From: Synechococcales cyanobacterium C42_A2020_086
GTDB taxonomy: Bacteria; Cyanobacteriota; Cyanobacteriia; Elainellales; Elainellaceae
NCBI GenBank assembly: GCA_015272325.1
Contig: JACYLU010000036.1
Span: 248,001-312,000, forward strand
Length of the DNA stretch: 64,000 nt
Reading direction: 5' to 3'
Within the stretch, counting starts at the first letter, position 1. Each line of letters opens with the position of its first letter. The notes below the pieces were generated by a model. The model was given only the letters and a program-made list of their open reading frames with translations, ran no database searches and had not been told where the DNA came from. Positions 36,449 through 44,699 of this stretch are shown piece after piece. Position numbers and translations under genes: made by a program.

Positions 36449-37298
36449 CGCACCCCTGGATGGCAAAGGAGAAAAGGTCGCCGCCAGAATCCAGAGCATG
36501 GACGAAACTCTGCCCTCGGTGGCTTCTACGCCAGCCCCGGCTCCCTCGCTGCTGGTTGCTCAAGGGCTATGCAAAAGTTTCGGCGGCATCCGGGCAGTAG
36601 AGAATGCCTCAATCGAGGTGCGTCCTGGCAGTATTACTGGCTTGATTGGTCCCAATGGTGCCGGCAAAACAACTCTGTTTAACTTGCTCTCCAACTTCAT
36701 TCGTGCTGATACAGGCACCGTCGTCTTTGATGGCGAGCCGATTCAGCATCTACCGCCCCACCAGATTGCCCAGCAGGGGCTAGTTCGCACGTTTCAGGTG
36801 GCGCGGGTGCTGTCTCGCCTATCGGTGATGGAAAATATGCTGCTGGCAGCTCAGCGGCAAACCGGCGAAAATTTTTGGAATGTCTGGCTCAAGCCCCGCC
36901 AGTCGGCTCGAGAAGAGCGACAGCAGCGCGAATATGCCAGCGAGATCCTGGAGTCGGTGGGACTGACGCCCATGGCCCAAGCCTACGCAGGGGCACTGTC
37001 GGGTGGGCAACGCAAGCTGTTGGAAATTGCCCGGGCTATGATGGTGCGTCCCAAGCTGATCTTGCTCGATGAGCCAGCCGCCGGCGTCAACCCGACGCTG
37101 ATCAACCAAATTTGTGAGCACATTCAGTATTGGAACCGCGAAGGCATGACCTTTCTGATCATCGAGCACAACATGGATGTGATCATGTCCCTCTGCGATC
37201 GAGTCTGGGTTCTAGCGGAAGGGCGGAATTTGGCAACCGGCACCCCTGCCGAGGTACAGCGCGATCCGCAAGTTCTAGAAGCGTATCTAGGGCAGTAG
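36438..37298 (+). CDS. livG: Branched-chain/neutral amino acid ABC transporter ATP-binding protein, LivG type
   Basis: The ATPase partner of the LivM-type permease, 286 residues from a TTG at 36438. The TTG is favoured by the strong ribosome site AAAGGAGG at 36421-36428, nine bases away and inside livM; an ATG at 36498 is the alternative and removes 20 poorly conserved residues. Walker A is GPNGAGKT (71-78), the signature LSGGQRKLLEIARAM starts at 187, and Walker B is LILLDEPAAGVNP (Asp211, Glu212). The HNMDVIM motif and C-terminal VLEAYLG are typical of LivG. Overlap with livM suggests translational coupling. Confidence 0.93.
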   Translation: MVDNAPLDGKGEKVAARIQSMDETLPSVASTPAPAPSLLVAQGLCKSFGGIRAVENASIEVRPGSITGLIGPNGAGKTTLFNLLSNFIRADTGTVVFDGEPIQHLPPHQIAQQGLVRTFQVARVLSRLSVMENMLLAAQRQTGENFWNVWLKPRQSAREERQQREYASEILESVGLTPMAQAYAGALSGGQRKLLEIARAMMVRPKLILLDEPAAGVNPTLINQICEHIQYWNREGMTFLIIEHNMDVIMSLCDRVWVLAEGRNLATGTPAEVQRDPQVLEAYLGQ

Positions 37299-37451
37299 AG
37301 GCACAAAGACTCTGCAGAAAGCCGCCATCCAGGGTTGGTCTCCACTACTCTAAACGCGAGCCTCATGCCCAATCGGCGAAACCTTACCGCTGTTGCCGAT
37401 TAAGATCTTGATGGGAATGCTGAGGAATGGATGTGTTCTTTTGCCTGTCTA

Positions 37452-37490
37452 TGAGCTGCATCTGTGAGCTGCATCTGTGAGCTGCACCTG
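37452..37490. repeat. 13-bp tandem array, three copies
   Basis: TGAGCTGCATCTG is repeated at 37452, 37465 and 37478; the third copy has one change (CACCTG). It lies in intergenic DNA about 155 bp after livG. Confidence 0.95.
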
Positions 37491-37502
37491 TGATTAACCT
37501 AT

Positions 37503-37524
37503 TCCATGGCTAATCCATGGCTAA
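37503..37524. repeat. 11-bp direct tandem duplication
   Basis: TCCATGGCTAA occurs twice in tandem, at 37503-37513 and 37514-37524, 12 bp after the 13-bp array. Confidence 0.93.
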
Positions 37525-38034
37525 AATAGCTCTATCAGGACTCAAGGTGCTCTACCTAGACCCTAAACCAACCTTAAACCAACCGAGCATCCTTGGGTTG
37601 GGTCTAGTGGGGATGGAAGCACAGCAGCCTCATGGTTTGATCCATAGCTTACGCAGTCTACTAAGACTCCTCGCTGCGTTTGCCCCATACAAAGGGCGCT
37701 GCTTCCGAATTGGTTCTAACCGACTCTGTAGTTTAGAGTGAATTCAAATTTAACAAATGCTTTTGGGCATGCAGTACTCGACGGTTTACCCGCTCAAAGC
37801 AGTGCAGCAACGCTGCCAAACGTAGGGACCTTCGGCTGCAATGCCTCAGCCGACGCTTGGGAATGCGGTGACGGCGGCTTCATAATCGACATACTGAGGT
37901 TGCAGGTGGTTTTGGCAAAATCTTTGAGGTTGGATTGGATAGATGCTGCTGCATTAAAGCGGCAGCGAAGTGGCTCATCGGTTTGGACTGAGGGCGATCT
38001 GCACTTAGGTGAGCCATTTTAAGGGAGCTCAGGC

Positions 38035-39576
38035 ATGATCACAGACGCTAACAACATTGGTCGTATTCTGCAAAACCGCTATCGTCTCCTGCGACTCCTC
38101 GGGCAGGGGGCTATGGGTCAGGTGTATGCGGCTGAAGATGTAGCGTTGGGAGGAATTCCGGTCGCGGTGAAATTTCTGTCGCAGGCTTTGCTGAATCGCC
38201 GCATGCGCGATCGCTTCGAGCGGGAAGCCAAAACCTGTGCTCAGTTGGGTCAACGCAGCATTCATATTGTGCGTGTCACCGACTATGGCGTTGATGAAAA
38301 CGAGATTCCCTTCTATGTCATGGAATATTTGAAGGGAGAGAGCCTCAGCGAAGTGATCACGCGCCAGTTCATGACGCTACCCCGTTTTCTGAGTTTGACT
38401 CGGCAGATTTGCCTAGGGCTACAGTGCGCCCATCAGGGGATTCAGATCGACGGACAGCACTATCCCATTGTTCATCGAGACATCAAACCCAGCAATATTT
38501 TAGTCAGCCAGGATGAAACCCTAGGCGAGTTGGTTAAAATTCTCGACTTTGGCATTGCCAAAATGCTAGAGCCGGAAGGACACCAAACCCAGTGCTTTAT
38601 GGGCACGCTCGCCTATTCCTCGCCTGAGCAAATGGAGGGACGCGAACTCGATGCCCGGTCGGATATTTATAGTCTGGGCGTGATGATGTACCAGATGCTG
38701 ACCGGGAAAATGCCGTTGAACGCAGATACCCATTCCTTCGGAGGGTGGTATAAAGCGCATCATTTTCAGGTGCCCCAATCCTTTGAGGCGGTCAATGCCA
38801 ACCTCAAGGTCCCTAAGGTGCTAGAGAACCTAGTGATGGCTTGTTTGGCGAAGTCTGCGAATGAACGCCCGCAGACCGCTACCGAGGTCCTGAAAGCCCT
38901 GGAGCCTCTAGAACAACGCTTCGGAACTGGACGGCAAGTGGCTCGCCGCATTGAAGCCACACTGTCGCGGTTACCCGTCAACTCCGACCCCAAATCGCAG
39001 ACGGTGATATCGGCATCCATTGATGAAGTGATTCGGGCAGCAACCTGGCCCAGCACAATGCCACTAGCCGATATTGTGTTTCCCAAGGCAATGCAGACTA
39101 GCAGTAGCACCTTCGCGACTCTATGGATAATGCTGCCCAAGGCAGAAATTCGCAAGCGCATGGTCTGCACCCGCTATAACCAGTTTCTGTTTCTGGAAGC
39201 GCCTCACCCTATGGTGCTCTGGCTAACCGTGCTCTATAACCGGGGTCACGATCCGCGCTGGCTACCCTGCTACCTCGATTTAAAGACCCCTCAGGGGCGG
39301 CAAATGGCCAACCTGCTAGGCAAGAATGGGCAGTATCGGCTGTTATTCTTTGCCCAAGAGGAGCCACAGCGCTGTGCCAATATCCAGTCCGCTACAATTG
39401 CTGAAGCTCAGTGCCGGCTGCTGCACGAATGGGCTGTAGCTGGGCAACTCTCTAAGGCTGCTCCCAACCCCACAGTGAGCAAGGAGCATTTGCGAGGAGC
39501 ATTAGAGAATATCAAACCGCAAATTCTGACCAAGCTAGAAAGCCTCTACAGCCCAGAGGACGAATTGCCTCACTAG
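38035..39576 (+). CDS. Serine/threonine protein kinase with cyanobacterial C-terminal domain
   Basis: A 513-residue Hanks-type kinase. Residues 15-290 hold the kinase domain: glycine loop LGQGAMGQVY, VAVKFL (Lys46), HRDIKPSN (catalytic Asp149), DFGIAKM (Asp171) and the activation-segment end GTLAYSSPEQM. The C-terminal part (about 330-513) is soluble, without membrane helices or PASTA repeats. It carries ICTRYN-like and WLPCYLDLKTPQGRQMA stretches that I associate with a domain found in several cyanobacterial kinases. Substrate and signal are unknown. The gene is convergent with the universal stress protein gene, with about 70 bp between them. Confidence 0.93.
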   Translation: MITDANNIGRILQNRYRLLRLLGQGAMGQVYAAEDVALGGIPVAVKFLSQALLNRRMRDRFEREAKTCAQLGQRSIHIVRVTDYGVDENEIPFYVMEYLKGESLSEVITRQFMTLPRFLSLTRQICLGLQCAHQGIQIDGQHYPIVHRDIKPSNILVSQDETLGELVKILDFGIAKMLEPEGHQTQCFMGTLAYSSPEQMEGRELDARSDIYSLGVMMYQMLTGKMPLNADTHSFGGWYKAHHFQVPQSFEAVNANLKVPKVLENLVMACLAKSANERPQTATEVLKALEPLEQRFGTGRQVARRIEATLSRLPVNSDPKSQTVISASIDEVIRAATWPSTMPLADIVFPKAMQTSSSTFATLWIMLPKAEIRKRMVCTRYNQFLFLEAPHPMVLWLTVLYNRGHDPRWLPCYLDLKTPQGRQMANLLGKNGQYRLLFFAQEEPQRCANIQSATIAEAQCRLLHEWAVAGQLSKAAPNPTVSKEHLRGALENIKPQILTKLESLYSPEDELPH

Positions 39577-39649
39577 TGACCAAACTCGTTGCCCGACTCG
39601 TCATGGGTCGTCATGGGATTGAACCGTTCAGCAACCCGCTACTTGATTG

Positions 39650-40525
39650 CTATTTACTGGTAGGGAAATACAGCACCGGGTGCCAGCTACGACGCAGCAG
39701 ATCTCCAGCAAAGCTAGGAGTCGAAAGTTCAGCTAACCGTCCTAGGGTCTTGGAGGCAATAGCAATGGCGCTGATATCATGTTCCTGAGCGGCAAGCAGC
39801 GTTTCAGTAATAGCGTCGCCATAGACGATATCGGTATTTACCTTTAGTCCTAGAGGTTTCAGCTCAGCGGCAGCAGCGGCAAGCTTGGTTTTGGCCTCCT
39901 TGGTATGTTCTTCACGGAAAATCTCCCCTCGTCGTCCATCGTCTTCAATGACCCATAGCAGTAAGCATTCCTGCAACGAGTCTGGATCGCGGTTTTGAGC
40001 TTGCTGTTTCACCATCTGCAGCAGCGCTTCAGAAGCCGGGCTGCCATTGTAAGGGATTAGAAAGTAGCGGAACAGATGGCGACAACGGAGTTCTAGCTCC
40101 TCCTCGGTATAGGTGGAAAGCAGTTGCGGGCGCAGAATCAGAACCGGAATTTGCCCAGACCGGCAGAGTTCCATTGCTGTATTGCCAAACAGCTTTTCAG
40201 TGAGTAGACTGCGGGTTGGGGTACCTAATAGAACGAGATCAGGGTGTGTCGCTTTGATGGTGCTATGGATACGTTCAGAAGGACGCCCCATCTGGATATC
40301 GATTTTTACCTCAACGCCGTCGGTCTGAGTTAACCGTTTGGACAGTCGCTCCCGCACACGCTGCGCCTGCTCTTCGTCGATTCGAGGAATTTCGCGTTCT
40401 CCTAAGGGCAACACATGCAAGAAATGAACCCGCTTGATGCCGCTAACCGCCAAACTAGGCACAAAATCAGCAAGGCGCTGTAGCCCATCGGTTAGATCCG
40501 TACAGATTAGGAGATGTTGAAACAT
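39650..40525 (-). CDS. Tandem universal stress protein
   Basis: A 291-residue protein of two UspA-like domains. The first (1-145) starts MFQHLLICTDLTDGLQRLAD and contains HPDLVLLGTPTRSLLTEKLFG and a C-terminal PVLILRP. The second (about 160-291) starts FRYFLIPYNGSPASEALLQM and ends SWHPVLYFPTSK. The nucleotide loop G-2x-G-9x-G(S/T) is incomplete in both, so ATP binding is uncertain. Usp proteins aid stress survival. I chose the ATG at 40525 because it puts the first beta strand directly at the start; an ATG at 40549 adds eight residues. The neighbouring kinase gene is convergent. Confidence 0.85.
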   Translation of the reverse strand: MFQHLLICTDLTDGLQRLADFVPSLAVSGIKRVHFLHVLPLGEREIPRIDEEQAQRVRERLSKRLTQTDGVEVKIDIQMGRPSERIHSTIKATHPDLVLLGTPTRSLLTEKLFGNTAMELCRSGQIPVLILRPQLLSTYTEEELELRCRHLFRYFLIPYNGSPASEALLQMVKQQAQNRDPDSLQECLLLWVIEDDGRRGEIFREEHTKEAKTKLAAAAAELKPLGLKVNTDIVYGDAITETLLAAQEHDISAIAIASKTLGRLAELSTPSFAGDLLRRSWHPVLYFPTSK

Positions 40526-41081
40526 GAGAACTCGTCCAGACGAAGGCATTAGGTTTATTGCTTACCCTAGCATCCTACCCCTAACGGTCTGACTTCGCCA
40601 GCAGGAATCAAGTTTAGTAAGAGTTTAGATAAGACTGCCTTCGAGATCAGCATTTGCAGCGGCCCTACAGACCCCACAAACAAGAAGGACGCACTGTCAG
40701 AAGCAGCAAGGGTTAGCCAACGCTGTAGTAGATAAGAGTAGAGAAAACCCGTTTTCAGGATTCCAGTAAAAGCCAGATCGTGACCCATTCCGAGGTTAAA
40801 GGGTATTCCGGCAAGGTGCATGACTCCTGTGGGCTGTAGGGGTGGGAACAGGACATGCAGTTTAAAACCAGACCAGTAAAGCTCAGGAAGACTACTGTAG
40901 CGGGAGTCTAATCGAGGCAGGTCTGCCAGGCAAAATCCAAAAAGACGATAAGAGAATGACGAATAGAACTTACAGAACACAATGGCAAGAGCGGAGAGTT
41001 GACGCCCCAACATCCCCAGCTTCTTTCTCGGGCGAGAACAAAGCAAGAGAGGGAGGTCGCCCACTGCCGCGGCAGGAAACC
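40526..41081. other. Intergenic region between universal stress protein gene and nblA
   Basis: About 555 bp, both flanking genes on the minus strand. A 165-codon minus-strand frame (40567-41064) fills most of it, but its product has no recognisable domain or convincing membrane topology and no ribosome site was seen, so I do not call it. A perfect 12-bp palindrome CTGCCGCGGCAG lies at 41064-41075, just after the nblA stop. Confidence 0.5.
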
Positions 41082-41279
41082 TTACTCAAACTGAGGGCGA
41101 GGCTCGATTCCCCATTCGTGCTTTAGAAAGTGCTTGTACATCGTTTCCCGGAGCATCATCTGCTCATAGAGTTTGACTAGAAAATGCTGAGCTTGCTCAC
41201 GGCTCATTTTTTCAACCTGGGTTTCAAAGGAACGCAAGTTGAACTGTTGCTCAAGAGAGAGTTCGATTGGACGATCCAT
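41082..41279 (-). CDS. nblA: Phycobilisome degradation protein NblA
   Basis: NblA is a small adaptor that brings phycobiliproteins to the Clp protease when cells are starved of nitrogen or sulfur. This 65-residue protein has the whole family pattern: IELSLEQQFNLRSFETQV, then MSREQAQHFLVKLYEQMM and LRETMYKHFLKHEWG. It should form the helical hairpin known from NblA structures. Its presence shows that the organism has phycobilisomes. A 19-bp inverted repeat lies about 120 bp upstream; I found no perfect GTA-N8-TAC NtcA site nearby. The gene stands alone. Confidence 0.95.
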   Translation of the reverse strand: MDRPIELSLEQQFNLRSFETQVEKMSREQAQHFLVKLYEQMMLRETMYKHFLKHEWGIEPRPQFE

Positions 41280-41396
41280 AAGTGACTCCTAGTTGTACTT
41301 GTAGAAGACCATTGCGATTACTCAAACCTAGAGCAGATCTTTGGAGAAAATCTGGAGAGTCTGTAGCCGCTCGCAACGGGAGAAGGAGAACTGAGC

Positions 41397-41415
41397 TTGA
41401 GTATGCCTTACTCAA
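41397..41415. promoter_or_regulatory. Perfect inverted repeat upstream of nblA, possible operator
   Basis: TTGAGTA (41397-41403) and TACTCAA (41409-41415) are perfect inverted arms around a 5-base spacer. The centre is about 127 bp before the nblA start codon. The size fits a dimeric regulator; the protein is not known. Confidence 0.4.
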
Positions 41416-41764
41416 TACATTCACTTCGTATTACAAAAGATAACAATCGTTTGACAAATTGACCACCCCCCTGATGGGTACACATTTGGGATGAGGTAGT
41501 TCTAGCAAGTTGGTCGCTAGAAATTTGTTCAATCCGAACTGATCTCAGACCTTGCCTTGTGCCTTAGAGAAATTACCGCAACCGTAACGATGGCTAGACC
41601 ATAGACTGCACCAGCGTTTAAGGATAGGTTCGCCCTAGGGAATTTGCCCGCATAGACTTCAGCCGAGTCAGATATTTGTGCCCATTTGCACCATTGAATG
41701 TCCGTTTCTCTGCATCTTGGCGAGGGCAAAAGGTAGTAGAAATAACAGAATTTATCTCGATATT

Positions 41765-41808
41765 AAAAAACCCCACTACGCCTATCGACAGATCGCAGCA
41801 GGGTTTTA
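41765..41808 (-). terminator. Rho-independent-type terminator of the minus-strand gene at 41897
   Basis: Read on the minus strand, AAAACCC pairs with GGGGTTTT across a loop of about 25 bases, followed by a T run (TTTTTT). It lies about 90 bp beyond the stop codon of the gene at 41897-42226. The loop is long, but the stem and T-tract are in the right order. Confidence 0.6.
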
Positions 41809-41896
41809 TCGGGATCGATTAGAAGTATTAATCAGTTCAGTGAGAAATTAATATGCAAGGTCATCGCTCTCCGCCTTGCCGTTACCGCCTTGATGT

Positions 41897-42226
41897 TTAT
41901 GAGGCAACCCACACCGGAACCGATGAAGGGCTAGATAAAGAATCGGTATTTGCGGTCAGGCGCTGTTGTTTAAGGGTTTTCAACTGTTGGAGCAGGGCTT
42001 CAGTTTCAGCTTGCAGATGGAGCAATTCGACTTGATGATTCGCTTGATAAGGTAGCTTGGTCATAGTTGCTACTGTTTTTATCTGCTCAGAGGAGGTAGA
42101 AGAAGCGGCTTCATCCCCTGGTTGCGACACGTCTTGCGATACATCGCCATTCGCAGTTTTCAGTTCTATTTGCTCAGACACACCGGTTTTGGTTACAACG
42201 TTCTTGGTCACAAGATGCGTAGTCAT
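41897..42226 (-). CDS. Small helical cyanobacterial protein, unknown function
   Basis: A 109-residue reading frame. The last half (from residue 55, MTKLPYQANHQVELLHL, then QAETEALLQQLKTLKQQRL) is a strongly amphipathic helix of a kind seen in small conserved cyanobacterial proteins. The first 54 residues are Thr/Ser/Val-rich and may be spurious, so an alternative start is the ATG at 42064. Function unknown. It lies about 115 bp downstream of hisS on the same strand and has its own terminator. Confidence 0.6.
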   Translation of the reverse strand: MTTHLVTKNVVTKTGVSEQIELKTANGDVSQDVSQPGDEAASSTSSEQIKTVATMTKLPYQANHQVELLHLQAETEALLQQLKTLKQQRLTANTDSLSSPSSVPVWVAS

Positions 42227-42341
42227 TTGTACCTATTCACACCACACAGGTATCTTATCGTAAACCGCAACTTTGATTCTATTGAATCTGTGATGGCAGT
42301 TGATTAGAAATGTGGCGGTTTATAAAGTGGCAGAAGTATCC

Positions 42342-43637
42342 CTAGGAGACCGGCTGTTCTGCAGCTTGCTCAGCAGTAATGCGCTGTCTCAGCTTGTGGG
42401 CTGTGGCCACCAAGTCTGCCTGAGCCACAGATTCTTGAGTGCCTGTTTTTAGCCACTTAAGCTGCACGGTTTCGGTTTCTGCCTCTGCATCTCCCAGAAT
42501 CAAACACAGGACAGCTCCACTGCGATCAGCCCGTTTGAACTGCTTACCGAAGGCACTGCCACTGAGATCCAGTTCCACGGAAAAATCGAGCTGTCGTAGG
42601 GTTTGGGCTAACCGCAGCGCTTGCGCTTCGGCCTGCTTGCCCCGCGACACGAGATAAATATCTAGAGCGGACCCCGTTAAAGGCTGCTGCTGCAACAGCA
42701 AGATGAGTCGTTCGATGCCGCTAGCCCAACCCACTGCTGGGGTTTCTGGTCCCCCTAGCTCAGAGACTAGCCCATCGTAGCGACCGCCAGCACAGACCGT
42801 TGCCTGTGCACCCAGATCGTCGGATTGAATCTCAAATACAGTATGGGTGTAGTAGTCTAAGCCGCGCACCAGACGCGGATTAATGCGGTAGGACACGCCG
42901 AGATCCGTCAAGAGCTGCTGCACTTGCTCGAATCGCTGCTGAGAGGCTGGGCTGAGAAAATTCAGCATACTGGGCGCAGACTGCAAAATATCTTGGGTGC
43001 GCTGGTCTTTGCTGTCGAGAATGCGCAGCGGATTGCGCGTCAAGCGATCCTGCGAATCCAAATCAAGGTCTTCCTTAAAGGGTGTCAGGTAGTCTACCAG
43101 GGCCTGCCGGTAGTGCTGGCGGTCATCGCGATCGCCAATCGAGTTGAATTCTAGTCGCAGGGTCTTCAGCCCCAAGGTCTGTAGCAGATCGGTGGCAATG
43201 GCGATCACTTCCGCATCAGCCCGAGGATCGGCACTGCCCAAAACCTCGACTCCAATCTGATGGAACTGGCGTTGGCGTCCGGCTTGAGGGCGTTCGTAGC
43301 GAAACATAGGACCAAGATACCAGAGCCGCTGGGCGCTGCCTTGAGCATGCAGATGATGTTCAATAAAAGCTCGCACCACGCCCGCCGTACCTTCGGGACG
43401 CAAGGTCAGCGAACGTTCTCCCCGATCTTTGAAGGTGTACATTTCCTTACTGACAACATCCGTAGCTTCGCCAATGCCCCGCTCAAAGAGATCGGTTTGT
43501 TCAAAGATCGGGGTACGAATTTCGCGATAGGCAGCTCGATTCAAAATCCGGCGAGCGACTGCCTCAACGTGCTGCCAGTAGATGATCTCGTCAGGCAGAA
43601 TATCGCGGGTTCCTCGTAGCGCTTGGATGGCAGTCAT
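42342..43637 (-). CDS. hisS: Histidyl-tRNA synthetase
   Basis: HisRS charges tRNA-His. The class II core starts at [17 protein letters not shown], and I place the start at that ATG (43637), giving 431 residues; an upstream frame to 43763 adds a Cys/Trp-rich stretch not found in HisRS. Motif 2 is [21 protein letters not shown], the HisA signature is [14 protein letters not shown], and motif 3 is [10 protein letters not shown]. The C-terminal anticodon-binding domain follows (about 330-420). The small genes on either side are on the same strand and may be co-transcribed. Confidence 0.95.
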   Translation of the reverse strand: MTAIQALRGTRDILPDEIIYWQHVEAVARRILNRAAYREIRTPIFEQTDLFERGIGEATDVVSKEMYTFKDRGERSLTLRPEGTAGVVRAFIEHHLHAQGSAQRLWYLGPMFRYERPQAGRQRQFHQIGVEVLGSADPRADAEVIAIATDLLQTLGLKTLRLEFNSIGDRDDRQHYRQALVDYLTPFKEDLDLDSQDRLTRNPLRILDSKDQRTQDILQSAPSMLNFLSPASQQRFEQVQQLLTDLGVSYRINPRLVRGLDYYTHTVFEIQSDDLGAQATVCAGGRYDGLVSELGGPETPAVGWASGIERLILLLQQQPLTGSALDIYLVSRGKQAEAQALRLAQTLRQLDFSVELDLSGSAFGKQFKRADRSGAVLCLILGDAEAETETVQLKWLKTGTQESVAQADLVATAHKLRQRITAEQAAEQPVS

Positions 43638-43674
43638 GGGAAAAGGCAGAAACAGAGTCAGGACAAAAGCAGCT

Positions 43675-44016
43675 CTAGCGCTCCAATGGCGGTGTTGCAG
43701 ACAGAGTGGCACCAGACACCAGCGAGGGAGCGATGGACTGCCACGCACCATAGCGATTGCCATAATACGCCAAAATTTGCTCCACGCGCTGTTGAGCTAC
43801 CGCATCATCTTGGGGGCAGTGCAGCCACAATCCACCCACTTGACTCTGACGATAGTCAAACGTTGGGTCCACTTGTGGCAGAAGACCCGCAGACACTCCC
43901 TCTACCTGCCGCAGGTGGGCGACCACTTCGCGATAGACCGCCAGAGGCATCGCTGGGCAGCAGTATCTTTGTCGGGTTGAACGGTCTTCAGCAGATTGAG
44001 ACATGGGTTCGTTCAT
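43675..44016 (-). CDS. Conserved small cyanobacterial protein next to hisS
   Basis: A 113-residue soluble protein. The core reads [31 protein letters not shown] and [16 protein letters not shown], a compact alpha/beta pattern that I recognise from unnamed cyanobacterial proteins. Two cysteines sit together near the N-terminus (RYCCPA). An alternative start four residues later is possible. It ends 37 bp before the hisS start, so they may form one transcript. A 14-bp duplication lies directly upstream of its start. Function unknown. Confidence 0.68.
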   Translation of the reverse strand: MNEPMSQSAEDRSTRQRYCCPAMPLAVYREVVAHLRQVEGVSAGLLPQVDPTFDYRQSQVGGLWLHCPQDDAVAQQRVEQILAYYGNRYGAWQSIAPSLVSGATLSATPPLER

Positions 44017-44019
44017 AAA

Positions 44020-44047
44020 AATGGGCTTAGCAAAATGGGCTTAGCAA
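44020..44047. repeat. 14-bp direct duplication just before a start codon
   Basis: AATGGGCTTAGCAA occurs in tandem at 44020-44033 and 44034-44047. The first copy ends three bases from the start codon (minus strand, 44016) of the adjacent gene, so it covers the ribosome-binding region. Confidence 0.93.
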
Positions 44048-44210
44048 AGATCAATCCCTATGACCGCCGGTGAGCGCAACGGAGAGAGGGCACTCGCAAC
44101 CGGAAGCCATTGCCCAAGGATGGACGTCTTGCGCTGACTGCTGGTAAAAGACTTGCCCTACCGTATCACCGAATGATTCTCGTTAGCATCCGCACCGACA
44201 AACCATACTC

Positions 44211-44510
44211 TCAAACCGTGGCATCCTCTCCTGGCGGTACCAAGGACTCTTTAGAGACGGGCAGCGTACAGCAGTTAACTTCATCAATGCAGACTTTACC
44301 CCATTGCAATGCCCAGCGAACCAGGGCTACTCGGTTTCCCGTTGCCGTTTTCGTCAAAATGTTGCTGATGTGGTTGTCTACGGTGCGTTTACTAATATCC
44401 AACTTTTCGGCAATCTCCTGGTTGGTCAAGCCCGCAGCCACGAGTTCCACGATTTGCAGTTCTCTCTCGGAGAGAGCACCAGAGGTCTGAGACTCACCAC
44501 CAGTCGTCAT
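44211..44510 (-). CDS. pedR: LuxR-type regulator PedR
   Basis: PedR senses the photosynthetic electron transport state through thioredoxin and controls light-responsive genes. From the ATG at 44510 the protein has 99 residues: a LuxR helix-turn-helix (LSERELQIVELVAAGL, then TNQEIAEKLDISKRTVDNHI) and the ending VALVRWALQWGKVCIDEVNCC. Cysteines are at positions 80 and 81, with another in KVC. As I recall, Cys80 is the redox-active residue in the Synechocystis protein. The short length without a receiver domain fits PedR rather than ordinary LuxR response regulators. The amidase gene is divergent. Confidence 0.88.
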   Translation of the reverse strand: MTTGGESQTSGALSERELQIVELVAAGLTNQEIAEKLDISKRTVDNHISNILTKTATGNRVALVRWALQWGKVCIDEVNCCTLPVSKESLVPPGEDATV

Positions 44511-44699
44511 AACACTTTTCCCAGAGCAACTATCAGAACAACTAGCCAATATGTATATCTACTTACTTCCCATTCTAGTCAGTTTAGGGAATTGAAACCA
44601 CTGCATGACCGATGCTCACAAAACGCAAAACCAGACCATTCCCAGGAGGACAGTCGTGCCATATAGTGAGTGGTTGCAGATCACTAGAAAAACCACCGC

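Larger units (their letters stand above)
37299..38034. other. Intergenic region rich in short direct repeats
   Basis: About 735 bp between livG and the kinase gene. It contains a 13-bp triplicate (37452-37490), an 11-bp duplicate (37503-37524) and a looser pair at 37562-37582 (CCTAAACCAA then CCTTAAACCAA). Two open frames (37517-37741 and 37738-38022) have no recognisable family and I do not call them. Confidence 0.55.
41280..41896. other. Intergenic region upstream of nblA
   Basis: About 620 bp between nblA and the next minus-strand gene. It holds the nblA promoter, an inverted repeat at 41397-41415 and a terminator at 41765-41808. The 66-codon minus-strand frame at 41529-41729 has no family features. 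Confidence 0.55.

Noticed and set aside
37517-38022. Two adjoining plus-strand frames between livG and the kinase gene
   Set aside because: No recognisable family or ribosome sites; the region is a repeat-rich spacer.
40567-41064. 165-codon minus-strand frame between universal stress protein gene and nblA
   Set aside because: No recognisable domain, no clear ribosome site, and an irregular mix of hydrophobic and basic residues without clean helices; it looks like a chance frame.
41064-41075. 12-bp palindrome CTGCCGCGGCAG after nblA as terminator
   Set aside because: No loop and no T-run; such a palindrome cannot form a usual terminator hairpin.
41280-41528. NtcA site GTA-N8-TAC upstream of nblA
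   Set aside because: GTA and TAC words occur, but none with the correct 8-base spacing and a suitably placed -10 box.
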